A stretch of 64,000 bases of DNA, taken from the NCBI GenBank assembly GCA_944472155.2, contig OX235275.1, forward strand, positions 58,173,228 through 58,237,227, in the 5' to 3' direction. Of this stretch, positions 22,111-33,387 are shown piece by piece. Origin of the DNA: Trichobilharzia szidati (lineage: Eukaryota > Platyhelminthes > Trematoda > Strigeidida > Schistosomatidae). Position numbers and translations under genes: made by a program. The notes beneath the pieces are model-generated. The model had not been told where the DNA came from. It ran no database searches and was given only the letters and a program-made list of their open reading frames with translations. How positions within the stretch are numbered: position 1 is the first letter of the stretch; every line of letters begins with the position of its first letter.

Positions 22111-22544
22111 TACGATAGGCATTTTTTCAACTATTTAACTCAATTGCATAGTTGTGTTATATGACTGACAGTAATTAGATACGTAAGAATTTAAGTATTC
22201 ACAATAATCACAAGTGTTTAGCAAACTAAGTGTGGTTGTTGTTGTGCTTGTTATTGGTGTATGAAACAATCAAATCTGCTTGTTTGTGTGTGTGTTGAGG
22301 TGTACACTTACATGGTAAGAATTTATGCTAAATCACGTGATGTTAAAATAGCTGGGGCGGTTTCAAAGTATGTGCGAGTGTTAAGACATCATGAGTTACA
22401 GATTAACAATGAGTGTGTGTCTCACAACGATTCAAATACAACCTAACAAATCAATAACTGGTAGTCAGACCAGTTGAAACACAATTAAATCAATAGACTA
22501 TTTTTAGTATCAAGCATTTATTTTGCAAGGATCTGATTGATTTC
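22111..22544. other. No recognised feature
   Basis: A 61-codon open frame at 22261-22446 has no recognisable domain. Confidence 0.35.
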
Positions 22545-22855
22545 ATGTTTAACCATTAGCTGATTCAAGTTACAGAACTATTGACAACCATCAGGGAGTA
22601 CTGGATAGCTGTTTTTCCCTTTATGTGGGACTCACCCGTAACTCCTCAAGGAATCGAACTCAAGATCTTTCAGTTCCACAGAGAACCTGTTGACCATTCA
22701 ACCACTGAGACGGAACCCAGGGAGCCCAAAGATTAGAAATTCTACTAATTTGTGACATAGTGTGATCGCCAAACGATATCCTCCTAGATTATAAGTCCTA
22801 CCTAACTTGCAGCTTGGTAGACCCCAGTGATTACAAATTTCCACTAGAATATGTT
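22545..22855 (-). repeat. HS-B, reverse copy
   Basis: The minus strand has a tRNA-like part (box B near 22645: GATTCCTTGAGG context is eroded), stem III CAGCTATCC and end block gattcaagttacagaac reading outward. It abuts the SINE-T at 22856. Confidence 0.6.
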
Positions 22856-23090
22856 GTGCATCGGTGGCACGCAAGTGGTCCAGGATTCGATCCCTGACCA
22901 CCGACGCACTCCTTTACCTCTCCAAGTCAGCAATAAGACCGCTAAAGAGCAAAGGTTGGGTAAGAGGCTAGCAACTCTATCCCGTAAAAGTAAACACCAC
23001 TGCTACCGAAACTTCAAGCCTCTAGCTTGAAGGTGCCCTATGTTCCACGTGGGAACGTAAAGGAATAAAAATAAAAAATAAAATAGAATT
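22856..23090 (+). repeat. SINE-T, forward copy
   Basis: tRNA-like head (gcatcggtggcacgc, B box ggattcgatccc), body with ggttgggtaagaggctagca, then cttcaagcctctagcttgaa, and tail ggtgccctatgttccacg plus gtaaaggaataaaaataaa. The tail is shared with RTE LINEs. Confidence 0.8.
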
Positions 23091-23334
23091 TAATAATGCA
23101 CAAGACGATGCTAGCACGGAAAACAAAGACTCAAGTAGAATCAAGAATTGAAACAGTATTGCCTAAACTATACTGGAATGGCTTTTTACCAGCCGATCTA
23201 CGAGACTTGACTCGTAAGTAGGTCGTTACTTCACTGCAGTCATTACTATCACAACTAACGCCAAGCTGTTATATAATTTGTTCAATGATGTTAATTATAC
23301 TGACTTCGAAGGAGACAAACAGGACTTATAATTA
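23091..23334. other. No recognised feature
   Basis: Short spacer without identifiable content. Confidence 0.4.
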
Positions 23335-23515
23335 TATTATGACAGTTGGTTTTCACTTTTGATAATTACAGGTTAGCCCTTTGCTCCTGATAGTTCAGCT
23401 GTTAGAACATGTGGCAGGTTATTACCAGCCTATTGGATCGAAGAGTCATCACAGTTGCGTCTTGCTGAAGAGTCACGAACTAGGACGAAATAATCACTCA
23501 GTACTCTCCCTCCCC
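23335..23515 (+). repeat. HS-B, forward copy abutting gene at 23.5-23.9 kb
   Basis: tRNA-like part gatagttcagctgttagaac (A box) and a weak B box, followed by a hammerhead at 23459-23504. Its 3' end lies against, or inside, the last codons of the minus-strand frame that starts at 23869, so this SINE may have truncated that gene. Confidence 0.6.
23459..23504 (+). ncRNA. Hammerhead of HS-B, core retained
   Basis: Core CTGAAGA is a permitted hammerhead core (position 7 is free), stem II has GTCA with GGAC (three pairs), and GAAA is present. Stem III is eroded (TAATCAC) and stem I pairs only in part. Probably inactive. Confidence 0.5.
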
Positions 23516-23869
23516 CCACCTAGTGTCAATGGCTCTTCAAATGACATTTGTTCGTGACGAAATGTATCTTGAAAAGAAAGTTTTGGCCACTTGTTTTTTA
23601 ATTCTTTTGATGAAAGTCGTTCAACACACTCTGAATTTTCATTTGAAATCATTGAGTCTGAACGTGGAGTTCTTAATCTTGAAAACCATTTTTCACTATT
23701 GATTAGGACTCTTTCATTAAATATCACTGTATTCTATGATTAATGGTCAGTGACTTGTCTACATTGGTTTTATAACATTTCAACGCATTATATTAATAAA
23801 ATGTCACTTACCAAATGCCTGAAGGAGCATCACTGAAACCAGAAAAAAGCTTTTCATTTTTAAAGACAT
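23494..23869 (-). CDS. Putative small secreted protein, two exons
   Basis: Exon 1 runs 23869 down to 23812 and encodes MSLKMKSFFLVSVMLLQAF, a good signal peptide whose likely real start is the second Met. It ends at a GTAAGT donor (23811-23806). An AG acceptor at 23728-23727 joins exon 2 (23726-23494) in the same phase, giving Val across the junction after an 85-nt intron. Exon 2 encodes about 76 residues (IFNERVLINSEKWFSRLRTP, one Cys, many Glu/Ser/Lys) and stops at 23494-23496 at the edge of an HS-B SINE. No family recognised. Short secreted products with small exons are common in schistosomes (micro-exon gene or venom-allergen type), but I cannot assign one. Exon 2 may really end earlier or be truncated by the SINE. 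Confidence 0.5.
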
Positions 23870-23996
23870 ATTGAGGAGCAGTGTTCACTTTCCTTAAAAT
23901 TGACCCACCTTTTGTGAAAGTTAGCTGATGTAAGTGCATTTTACAATTTTAAAACAGTGACATTTATCCGCATGTAACAGGCGGTCTTCACCAACT

Positions 23997-25300
23997 GTCT
24001 TATTATTATTCCCTTGGGTTCTGAGTGGAGCATGGGACTTCAACATAACACCTCCATTATGTCCTGTTCTTCAGCTTGCCTCAAGATAGCTCACGATCTC
24101 TTCCACGTCAACTTCAGAATAACACCCAACTCTCCCAGATGTTATTCGGCGGGAGTCCGATCCATCTCCATTTGTTGAGCAATAGCTTCTTACCTGTCAG
24201 CTCGTTTCCAGCTGTTTCCCGCAGCCGTTTGTTTCTGGCCGTCTAATCTTCTATATGAAGTCAGCGAAATAAGCTGCTGACAAAAGTCTGCAACCTGTTC
24301 AATATGCTCTTCATGACGCGTTTGCCAAGACTCTGAGCCATATAGAAGAACTGCCTCAACACTGGTATTGCAAATCAGAATCTTGTTCTTTATGCTGAGT
24401 GCAGAAGACGTCCAAACTGTTTTCAGAGTGACGAAGGTGCGCCTTGTCTTTCTGACATTCTTATCAGTGTCGACTGCCTGTACTTTAAATGATTCTTCCT
24501 GGATTAATGGGGGAAATGGTCTCTTTCAGATTGCTCCCGTTGGCAGTGACTGGTGCTGGTTGTTATTGTTGGTGCCTGGGTTTCTTCACCACCTGCTTTT
24601 TCTCTGTGTTCACTTAAAAGTCCCGCCTTTGCTACCTATCTATTCGTCTATTGTCTTCTCCTGTAGGAATTAGATTTCGTGTGACACTAGAAATAAATCA
24701 CCCACGGAGTCCAGATCTTCTGGAGTCCTATTATCGATCCAACATATTCCTGTCTTGTCGCCCCTTCCATAATCTAACGCATAATCCACCGGACCGGCAT
24801 TAGGAAATTCATCAGTGACAGTAAGTAGCATTGTCTTGCTCTTGACTTCACTTCAAAAGCTTGGCTGATTTTTCCGTTTGAGATTGCCTGACTTGCGGCA
24901 TTGTCATGTGGCTGTTAAATGATGTTGACAACGATTTCGGGGCATGCCATAGCTTGGAAGTTGTTTCCAAGTTACTTCTTGGTCACTGTTGTCGAGGGCC
25001 TTTTCTAAGTCGATGGAGATAAAGTGGAGATAGGTTCGATTAGTATTCAACGCTTCGTCTGGTGATTATGAGTACAGTTGCAATTTTATCAGCCTATGAT
25101 TTGCTTTTCCTGAACCCAGCTTGTTCCTGTCGGAGTTCCACATCTAGCGTATCTTTCAATCTCTCGAGGATGACGGGACTTAGTGTTGACAAGAGCATGA
25201 TTTCGTGCCAGTTCTTTAAAGAACCAAGTCGCCCTTCTTTGGTAGTTTGACAAGGCAACTTTTTTCCCAATCAGTGAGTGCCTTTTCTTGCTTCATTCAT
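23997..25300 (-). mobile_element. RTE-C LINE with decayed reverse transcriptase
   Basis: The 3' tail on the minus strand is at 23998-24020 (gaacccaagggaataataat). Upstream come the C-terminal region, then reverse transcriptase segments: the FEKAFDS-like block near 25000 (rc of gggccttttctaagtcgatg) and the KLPKKGDL block near 25230. This is the longest RTE-C copy but has many stops and shifts. Confidence 0.75.
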
Positions 25301-25489
25301 AAAACATTATAGGAATTATTGTCAGACGCCAAACATTTAATGCATCTTTTTTCATCAAATTTTTGTGATTAATATCGCGTTAAGATTGTTGGTGTGGAAG
25401 GCTTTTTCGACGAAAACAATACAACTCTCTGAAAATCCAGAGTCTGAGTTGAAAATAACTTGCTCTCAGTCATACCACAATCATTGACG

Positions 25490-25690
25490 TTATTATCGTT
25501 ATTATTAATATTATTCCCTTGGATCTCGAGTGAAGCATAGAACATCCACAGCGATTTTCCATGTTGTGCTCTATTCTAGAGTCCTCTTAAGCCGATGCCA
25601 TGATTACCCACAGGATTTGAACTCCTCCTTGCAAGATCTTCCCCATATGACCTTCGAAGTGACGCTCAAATAGTCGTTACCACAACGTTA
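25490..25690 (-). pseudogene. RTE-C LINE 3' fragment
   Basis: Minus-strand tail gatccaagggaataatatta at 25498-25535, followed inward by about 150 bases of C-terminal coding sequence without a frame. Confidence 0.55.
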
Positions 25691-26204
25691 GGGTGATATA
25701 TACATATATATATAACATCAGAATGACAGTGTTTCAGTAATACAATGAAACCAAATGGAAGGTCCGGATGTTGCACTCATCAACCTCATGTAGTCTATTA
25801 GCCGGTGGCAATCACGATGGAGAGGAAATCTTGGATAGGAGGAGAATTACATCAATATATGTCTAAAACTTGAGCAGTGTGGTAGTAAGTAATTCCATAT
25901 TAGTTTGCTAATTCGATGTATCACACAGTGAAACAGCGGTATTATTTACTGGATGACATTTCGGACAAAATTTATTGCTTATAATCATATCAATTATAAT
26001 CACTCAACTTCGAAACTTGAGTTTTATAGTTGTCTTTGTCCTCTCCTATTTGTCGTCGTTGAGGTAGTAGAATTTTCTAGATATCTGCGACAGGTGTTGA
26101 ATCACTCCTATTACACGCGTTGGTTTGCAGTTGATTCGACAAACAAAGCTTCCGTTATCAATCTCTCCCTCCGCCTTGTGACATTAGATTTCGAAACTTT
26201 CATC

Positions 26205-26504
26205 CTATCCGATTCTATGCTGCATGGTTGTGTGTAATTGCACGTGGTGTAGTACTACAGCTGAACTATTCTCTAGATTTCTTATCTTATTCAGGTCAAC
26301 TAATCTAGATTTTGCTAGGTTTTTATGCTCGCCTAGTCCGACGACATCTGTTCCACTACTCTGACCTATGTATTTGACCTGACAATCATTCAAGCAGGGT
26401 ATTACACAAACTAGGTTGCATTGTTTAAAAAGCTCCACAGGATCTTTTAGCTGACAAGGCTCATTTCTAATTGAGTTTGTGGGTTTTGAAGGCCAAACAC
26501 ACAT
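26205..26504 (-). pseudogene. PLE-2 GIY-YIG fragment, left arm
   Basis: 99 residues with NLVCVIPCLNDCQVKYIGQS, a GIY-YIG-type strand with two Cys, then GEHKNLAKSRLVD. An inserted residue (CLND versus CND) and loss of Arg in the Gly-rich turn suggest decay. The frame is lost before the C-terminal helix. Confidence 0.7.
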
Positions 26505-26516
26505 TCAAACAGATAT

Positions 26517-27405
26517 TTGGACGTCCAATTATCCCATCCTATGTCAGTAAAAATAGGAATGGTGAACATTTTAAGTGACAGAGCATTAAATCTAAGTAGT
26601 ACCAAAGAAAATCTAAGACAGGAAGTGAGACTTATAAGAGAAGCCTTGAAACTTAATAATTACCCTGATAAATTAGTCAGAAAATATGTAGGAAAAGGTA
26701 AAAATAAAATAAGTAATGATAGTAGTGATAGTGATAATAATAATAATGATAATAATAATGTTAATGACGGCATGCATGTCAAATATGCGCAAGACAACAC
26801 CAACAATAAGGAATCTAAGTCATCGGCAGTAATTCCATACAAGGAAGGAACCTTAGAAACTACCTTACCCAGAATTCTTAACAAGGCAGGAATAAAAGTG
26901 GCTCGCATTCAAACCACCCACAAACTCAATTAGAAACATGCCTTGTCAGTTAAAGGATCCTGTGGAGCCTTTAAAACAAAACAATTTACTTTATCTAATA
27001 CCCTGCAATGATTGTCAGGTCAAATACATAGGTCAAACTAGTAGAACAAGGGTAGTCAGACTAGCCGAACATAAAAACCTAGCAAAATCTAGATTGGTTG
27101 ACCCAAACAAGATAAGAAATCTAGAGAGTAGTTCAGCTATAGGACTCACTGCATGCAGTTACACACAACCAAACAGCATAGGATGGCATAGGATGACAGT
27201 TTTAAAATCTAATGTCACAGGGCGGGGGGAGAGATTGATAACAGAAGCTTTGTTTATCGAATCAACTACAAATATGTGTAATAGGAATGATTCGACACCT
27301 GTCCACCCAGATATCTGTAGAATTCTGCTGCCCCAACGACGACAAATAGGAGAGGACAAAGACAACTATAAAATTCAAGTTTTGCAGTCTTTTGATTATA
27401 ATTGA
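26517..27405 (+). pseudogene. PLE-2 linker, GIY-YIG nuclease and C-terminus
   Basis: The first frame (26517-26933) holds the post-reverse-transcriptase linker, with an Asn/Asp-rich tract from a (GAT/AAT) repeat near residues 65-80, and stops at TAG. A +1 shift opens 26938-27405: LLYLIPCNDCQVKYIGQTSR, AEHKNLAKSR (catalytic Glu helix), SSAIGLTACSY, GERLITEALFIEST, and stop after QSFDYN. The nuclease motifs are intact and the reverse transcriptase is absent. Confidence 0.75.
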
Positions 27406-27537
27406 TATGATTATGAGCAATAATATATTGTGCTCAAAGTGTCATCCAGTAAATAATACCGCTGTTTCACTGTGTGATACAAACTAATATGGAGAGTAAC
27501 CTCACCTCTTGAAAATAAAGCCACTGCTACCGAAGAT

Positions 27538-27768
27538 AAGTGCGTCGGTGGCATAGCGGTTAGGACGCTCGCTGACCATGCACATGCCCTGGGGTTCGAT
27601 CCCCAGCCCACGCACTCCTTTACATCGCTAAGCCAGAAATAACGCTGGTGAAGAGGAAAGGTTGGGCATGAGGCTAGCAACCCATCCTGTAAAGTAAATA
27701 CTGCTTCAGAAACTTCAAGCCACTAGCTTGAAGCCCTATGTTCCACTGGGGAATGTGAAGGAAAAAAT
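27538..27768 (+). repeat. SINE-T, full-length reference copy
   Basis: A box tggcatagcggttagg (27550), B box ggttcgatcccc (27594), core with aggttgggcatgaggctagc, palindrome caagccactagcttg, and 3' tail gaagccctatgttccactgg plus gaatgtgaaggaa. No hammerhead. About 230 bp, single orientation, inserted just beyond the PLE-2 right arm. Confidence 0.85.
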
Positions 27769-29050
27769 ACTGAAGATAACGCTGTCTTACATTTGAGACG
27801 CAAACGAGTAGTAACAGAAGAGGATATCAATGAACTCATAAATACAGCCTGACCAATATCAGAATGGCAGAACATCCTAGAGTACGTGGATTATTAAAAC
27901 TCCAGCAGCAATGTTTTCTTACAAATGTGATGTATTCATTTGGACATTAATATTTCAATTCATCACGGTTAACAGGAAAATTACAATAAACTTACGATTC
28001 CTGCTCTGCGCTTCTAATCATTAGAAAATTAAGCGAGTTAAGTTTGCTTATCAACTGAAATGTTTGTAATACAGTTAAAGACATTTCCATTTTGAAAATA
28101 AAAATCAATTAAACCTAGCCTATATGTATATTTTTTGAAAAATATAAGACTCAAACTCACTGTTCTGTCTCTTCTGAAACAAACGCATATTATATATGTT
28201 GTATACAAAGCTTTCAAATTTTATAGGGTATTCACTGAAATTAGGTAATCTTTGAATTTGCAAAAGAAACTTCCAAAGTAACTGGATTTAAACTTTAATT
28301 CTCATCGTTATCACATACTTTTGTATAAGGCGGCCTGTTTAAATCAATACGCTACCTATCCATCCATCAAAATGCATCGATTTTACTAGGTTTTGTATTG
28401 TTTTAATCATCTAATCATCGTAATGGATGGCAATCGATACTGGCGCACAATTTTTAAATAAGTGTCTATCTGAAACTTGTAACGTATGTGAAAGAGGATA
28501 ATGAGTGCTCGGCATTTTTGTACGGATGCATCCGACATATATGTAAAGCCGACACCATTGAAGAAGAAACGCAACACCTCACAGAAACATTGTTAGATAA
28601 CAGCTGTTCTCTCTACCTATCCAGTCAGCTCCCAAAAATGATGTCTGTATATTCTTGACGTCCCTAAACAAAGACTTAAGGTGGTAATTAATAGAATTTA
28701 CTATTCAGCCAAACTTGTTTTCATAGAGGAAACGAGATCTATCTCGTCCTGTAGACCCTCACAACACCCGAACAATAATGTTACATCCCATTGGGTTTGC
28801 CATTTCACATGTATGTGTGGGCAGATGCATATAAAGAGGACCCATCAGTCTCTGTAGGTTAGGGCCACAGAACATATTCCAAAGTGGCTGCAACAATAAC
28901 TAAAATCACTGTATACAATTGATTCCCTGAAATGGACGTCCAAAATCAGCTGTAGCGAGGTACATCCTGGAGTAGCTCATACTTCAAGCGGGATATCATG
29001 TTTCTATAAACACCAGTCTTCAGGATTTAGTCTGTAAGAATTTGATTCTC
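27769..29050. other. Unassigned interval with one possible micro-exon
   Basis: No repeat family recognised over 1.2 kb. On the minus strand 27996-28013 (18 nt, aagcgcagagcaggaatc) lies between a tttctaatgattag acceptor context and a GTAAGT donor (27995-27990). This would suit a schistosome micro-exon but may be chance. Confidence 0.3.
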
Positions 29051-29054
29051 TTCA

Positions 29055-29375
29055 AGTCTGACGACGGATCAATAATAGTTGGAGGACCAATGAGGACCAT
29101 GACTGGATTCAGTGGTAGTACGCATCCACAGAGGTTTGAACGGAGGAGCTTCTAGATACATGGCAAGGTCACAGACAATCCGTTCACTGGGACCTTGTGC
29201 AAATGCCTACGAATTCTAACTTCTATGCAACTGCCAGACAGTATAATAGGCGAGTCAGCGACTTCATGGACCCCACTGGTCACGACTTCTTACCAGAATT
29301 ACAGAGTACTTCGTTCTGTAGTAAGTTTTCTGCGAGGATCAGATTAATTTTCAAAATATGTTTTGGAAAATATAA
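29055..29375 (-). repeat. HS-B, reverse copy without ribozyme
   Basis: The blocks ggaccaatgag, gtggtagtacgcatccac, ccgttcactgggacc, cgaattctaacttct and cactggtcacgac follow the order of the reverse half of the HS-B pair at 48500-48800. Ribozyme stem II is lost. Confidence 0.55.
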
Positions 29376-29439
29376 GTTTTGATGTTAAAAGGGTTAACAT
29401 CAAGATGCGTTTAGGTCATGTCATGCTGAACTACTGGTG

Positions 29440-30060
29440 CAGAACAGACTATATAGAAAAGAATATTTGGCTTCAAGCGATTGGTGAAGAAACCTGACCA
29501 ACAACAATAAGTACTTATGATCATTAAGGGGAAGAATTTGAAGGGAGTCACACCTTTCACTTAATCAGACAGCATCGTTTCAATTCCAGCTGGAATAGAT
29601 GAGGATGTGAAACACTCCTTCACTAATCTGAATTCGATATGGAGAACGTTGGCACGTAGGACAAAAGACAAGAGAGCAATTTTCAACTCTAATGTCAAGT
29701 TAGTACTTCTATATGGCTATAAGACGGCACATGAGTCACAGAAAGGATTTTCAACAGCTATAGACTTTGATCAACATTTTCATTTCCTTGTCAGTGAAGA
29801 TCAAATAGCCGAATAGGGTTGGTACACGCACTGAAGAGACCACTACTACTCACCAAGAAGACCACTCATTGGGACATGAATGGAAAATGACTCGTTCGAT
29901 ATCGAAAGGTGAAATGAAAAAGACCCTGTTAGGAGGAGATAGCAGACTATGAGTAATCGTGGAGCCAGTTAAAGAGAACTGGTGAGAACTAGATGAAATG
30001 GAGATGTGCTTTCGAAGGCTTATGTTCCACTTGGAACCAAAGGGAATAATAATATTAATT
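29440..30060 (+). pseudogene. RTE-C LINE 3' part
   Basis: Coding blocks for the post-reverse-transcriptase region are visible (gtttcaattccagctgg, ttttcaactctaatgtcaag, tatatggctat) and the end is gcttatgttccacttggaac and gggaataataat. Frames are short and shifted. Confidence 0.65.
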
Positions 30061-30283
30061 CTGAACGATTATTGCAGCCCAGCTAACTGAAAATTTTGCT
30101 AAGACTTATTGGCGAATATTTTCTGATCACCCAAAGTCAATCAAGAATATTGAGAAACTCTCAGATAGTCCCACCAACCAAAATATTTTTATAATGTCTT
30201 CAAGTAGGGATTTAGAGTGATTGGATGGAGGATTGCATCATGAGCTGACATCAGTTAGAGAACCACTGGAAAACCACCATGGA

Positions 30284-30329
30284 GTACTGGACAGCTGTTT
30301 CGTCCTAGTTTGGAACTCTTCAGTAGTAC
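30284..30329 (-). ncRNA. Hammerhead of HS-B, near-intact
   Basis: Minus strand: stem I GTACT with AGTAC (one mismatch next to the core), core CTGAAGA with all required bases, stem II GTTC with GGAC, loop CAAACTA, GAAA, stem III ACAGCTGT, then C. This is the best HS-B ribozyme in the window. Stem III is a six-base palindrome, so cleavage would be favoured in a dimer. Confidence 0.75.
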
Positions 30330-30565
30330 ACACCCACCGATAGGGTTCAAACCCAGGACGTTCTGGTTATAAGGCGAGCTCGTAAACCAGTGAGCCACTG
30401 GGACCCGATCCAATGGTTCTATTCAGGCAGTGACCTGAAGTTCTAGTGGGAAGCCTTGACCAGTAGGGTACAGCAGATTGAGGTTGAGGCGGTAACTCAG
30501 TGGCTCAATGGTCTACGATGTGGACTTTCAACCAGAAGGCCCAGGGTTCGAACCCCAGTGGGTGC

Positions 30566-30614
30566 GTACTGATGAGGAGTCTCGAACCAAGCTGGCGAAA
30601 CAGCTGTCCAGTAC
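30566..30614 (+). ncRNA. Hammerhead of HS-B, core mutated
   Basis: Stem I GTACTG with CAGTAC is perfect, core reads ATGAGGA, stem II is distorted (GTCTC to GGC), GAAA and CAGCTGTC intact. Probably inactive. Confidence 0.6.
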
Positions 30615-30904
30615 TCCGTGGTGGTTTTCAGTGGTTCTCTAACTGATGTCAGCTAATGATGAAATCCTCCATCCAATATCGAGTCTGTTTTCTTCATCTG
30701 CATTCATTTACAGAACTTGCGTTCGAAAGGTTAAGTCGGTCACTTTTAACGACGAAGTGGTATAACACCATCAAAAGGGAATAATGTAGTGAATGAGGAG
30801 GGAAACTCTGATTTACTTCAGATACTTATGCTAAGAATCATTTGCAGTTTGGTTGATAAACCTTCGAGATCTATTTGGCGAAGTATATAAGCATGTTTAA
30901 AACA

Positions 30905-31885
30905 ATTAGTTCCCTTTATGAATTTACACAAAGCAATAAGAAGACGTAATTTGTCGTGTGTGTATTTCGAACAACCTCATCACACTCCACGTACTTGTCG
31001 TAGGAACACATATATGAAATTAATGAAGAGTTTAGAGGCGAGAAAATAGACAAGTTAGATCAAGTTAAAAGGACATATTAAAGGTCAAAATAACAATGAA
31101 GATTACTGAACCAAATAAAAGAGGTAATAGTACATCTACCCTGGCTGGTATCAAAACGAAGTTTACCAAGGAAGGTTTAGTGTGATGACGAATTGTTGCT
31201 TTGAATGCATTAAGGTGGTTTAAACCACCTAATTGCCAGCTAGTGCTTCCACAAATAACATGATACACCCTACCCTAAACACGTTTACAGATAGGTTTAA
31301 AAGATATGTGGAAACATCAATTTTATGTCCTGTCTCTATAATATGTTTCGCAATAGAAGAGCTAGGTCTCCTGTTCTCACCATTAATGGGTTCTGAAGAT
31401 TCCATTTGTTTCTGGAGCCATTTAGGAATATGCTCTGAAGCTAGCCCTTACTTGCAGAGATCGATGAGTCCTCCCTATGTATGCGTGTCTACACGTAGAT
31501 TCAAATAGGTAAATACAGTGGGATGTGACATCATTTTTGGCATGTTCATAGGGCTTCGATGGATATAGTGGCTTCACATTCTCAATCATCATGACATTAG
31601 TTGCATGAAAAGCATTTTTGATACCATAGCAGATGTGCTGGTATCTCCCTTCTTTGGTTTAGTGATCTTCATTGTTATTTTCACCTTCAATATGTCTTTT
31701 TAACTTGACCTAACTTGTCTATTTTCTCACCTCTTACCTCTTTATTAATTTCATATATATATTCCTATAACAAGTACGTGAAGTGTGATCAGATTGTTCG
31801 AAATGTGTTGCGCAAATACATTACACCCAAGACTCATACAATTTACGTCTTCTTATTGCTTTGTCTAAATAAGGATGTGTTTTTA
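30905..31885. mobile_element. PLE-1-related element, inverted 3' ends
   Basis: Left arm (minus, about 30905-31165) mirrors right arm (plus, about 31618-31885): for example gacaagttagatcaagttaa against ttaacttgacctaacttgtc, and caataagaagacg against cgtcttcttattg. The arms match PLE-1 3' UTR sequence at 1190-1250 and 42830-42880. The 450 bp between show no good frame. Confidence 0.65.
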
Positions 31886-32024
31886 ATGAATTAAGGGCAC
31901 ACAACTCTATCATCCATTTTACTTCAGTAATATCTATTTGAAATCACGGAATATACACATTCGATCAAAGGGAATAAAAGGCAGTTGCACCGAAGGAAAT
32001 TTTCTTGCCAAGGAAATCATCAAC

Positions 32025-32950
32025 TAGGCTGTACATTCGTGTATTTATAATAAATGGGTAGGAAAGTTCCAGAATAATTTCTGGTCGAGGGTCAGGTTAA
32101 TAAAATTACAATTAGGAATTAAAATACCATAATAAACAGGGGGACGGATAAAGCTCAGATAAAGTAGCATCACAGTTACTGAGAAGATTGACATATTGTG
32201 CAATTAGGGGTCAGAAATGTAGAAGTAACCAGCCTGGCTAGCAAAAGGAGAACGAAAACGTGTATATAGTTCAGTGACAGAACATCTGGTCAATTCAGGA
32301 CATTCAGCGCTATTCGAAAAATCCTTCAAATTAATATACAAGATTCGATAAAACCTATCAAAGGGAGTAAAATTAAGACATATGGGTATAGCCAAGGCAC
32401 TACCTATCCAAAAGCTCAAACTCACGCTTTGTATCCAAAAGAAATATGTCCAACCATTGTCCCTGCCATGGCCATCATAAACACGTAATTCTTTTAGTAA
32501 TGACCATCCCATTGCCGTTATAATCCAAACCTCCTGTTTATTCATGTTATTTTTGAGTTTTTCTTAATCCCTATTAACACTACCGTATTTTCATATGCGA
32601 ACTTCCTGTCTATTCTGTCATTTTATTATTTATACATATCTAATCCTTGATTGCATAAACAATTATTCGTCACATTAGTTATTATCCCACTAGATTTTTT
32701 ATCCAAGCATCCTGTCTATCTATTGTTTTTATTTCTACATTTCTAACCCCTAATTGCACAATATGTCAATCTTCTCAATAATTATGGTGCTCCTTTGTTT
32801 GAGTTTTATCCGTCTCCCGCCCCTGTTTATTATGTCATTTTAATTCTTAATTGTGATTTTATTAATTTGACCCCTTGACCAGAAATCATTCTGGAACTTT
32901 ACCACCCATTTATTATAAATACACGAATGTACAGAATAGCTGATAATGTC
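32025..32950. mobile_element. PLE-6, inverted 3' ends around a decayed body
   Basis: Arms 32035-32225 (minus) and 32745-32945 (plus) share cccctaattgcacaatatgt, caatcttctca and tataaatacacgaatgtaca. The minus-strand frame 32204-32545 (113 codons) ends in ALAIPICLN, reminiscent of the C-terminal helix of PLE nucleases, and has no other motif. The left end carries a TTGATGA plus GAAA block and the right end CTGATAA with a TGTCC/GGACA stem, both hammerhead-like but incomplete. Confidence 0.5.
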
Positions 32951-33387
32951 CATTTTTCTTATTCTGTTGGACACAATGATAACTAAATCAAATTCACTTT
33001 TTACTTATTATATTTTCTTGTCTCATTTCATGTCACTTAGGTGACGCTGGTCCCCAATGTCAAGGAGGGAAGCACTTGCATGGTTATCTGTCGCATCCCA
33101 TCAACAATTTCCTGTAGAATTCGGCTGGTTCTTACACACATGTAGCTGAAGTCATGAGAATTTAAGATGACAACACTCATCTTTGGATTCAAAAACGGTT
33201 TTTTCTACCTTTGTTACTTTCTTGACATCAGTAAGTTTAGTAAACCAATTAAAACTCAGTTTCATTCACTTGTTTCATGTTTCATGTATTTTCATCTATA
33301 TTGTTGAGTAGGGTAACGCCTCTAGACATTTGATTGTTCGACTGATATTAGAATAAAACTTGGGCACTGTGGTAGAGTGTAATTCCA
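32951..33387. other. No recognised feature
   Basis: AT-rich interval; a GC-richer patch at 33040-33120 has no match here and no convincing frame. Confidence 0.35.

Larger units (their letters stand above)
25895..27495. mobile_element. PLE-2 head-to-head inverted pair
   Basis: Left arm (minus, about 25895-26505) and right arm (plus, about 26900-27495) both run from the GIY-YIG region to the 3' end: ccatattagtttg at 25897 mirrors caaactaatatgg at 27479. Between them (26506-26900) is the linker-coding part of the right copy. The arms are roughly 600 bp and clearly alike but not identical. Ends carry a hammerhead-like block, with outward 3' ends. Confidence 0.8.
30225..30685. repeat. HS-B inverted pair, both ribozymes present
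   Basis: Left copy (minus, 30225-30420) and right copy (plus, 30500-30685) are mirror images from gatggagga to tcctccatc. Both contain A box (cagtggctcaatgg), B box (gggttcgaacccc) and a hammerhead. Spacer about 90 bp. It is the clearest HS-B pair in the window. Confidence 0.85.

Noticed and set aside
26700..26765. (GAT/AAT) repeat as a possible regulatory microsatellite
   Set aside because: It is an Asn/Asp-rich linker within the PLE-2 frame; a simple in-frame expansion.
30905..31885. Inverted repeat considered as a DNA transposon with terminal inverted repeats
   Set aside because: The arms match the PLE-1 3' UTR found in two other places, so it is an inverted PLE copy.
32204..32545. 113-codon open frame, possibly a membrane protein
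   Set aside because: It lies inside a decayed PLE-6 body between inverted arms; its hydrophobic look is better explained by AT-rich decayed sequence.
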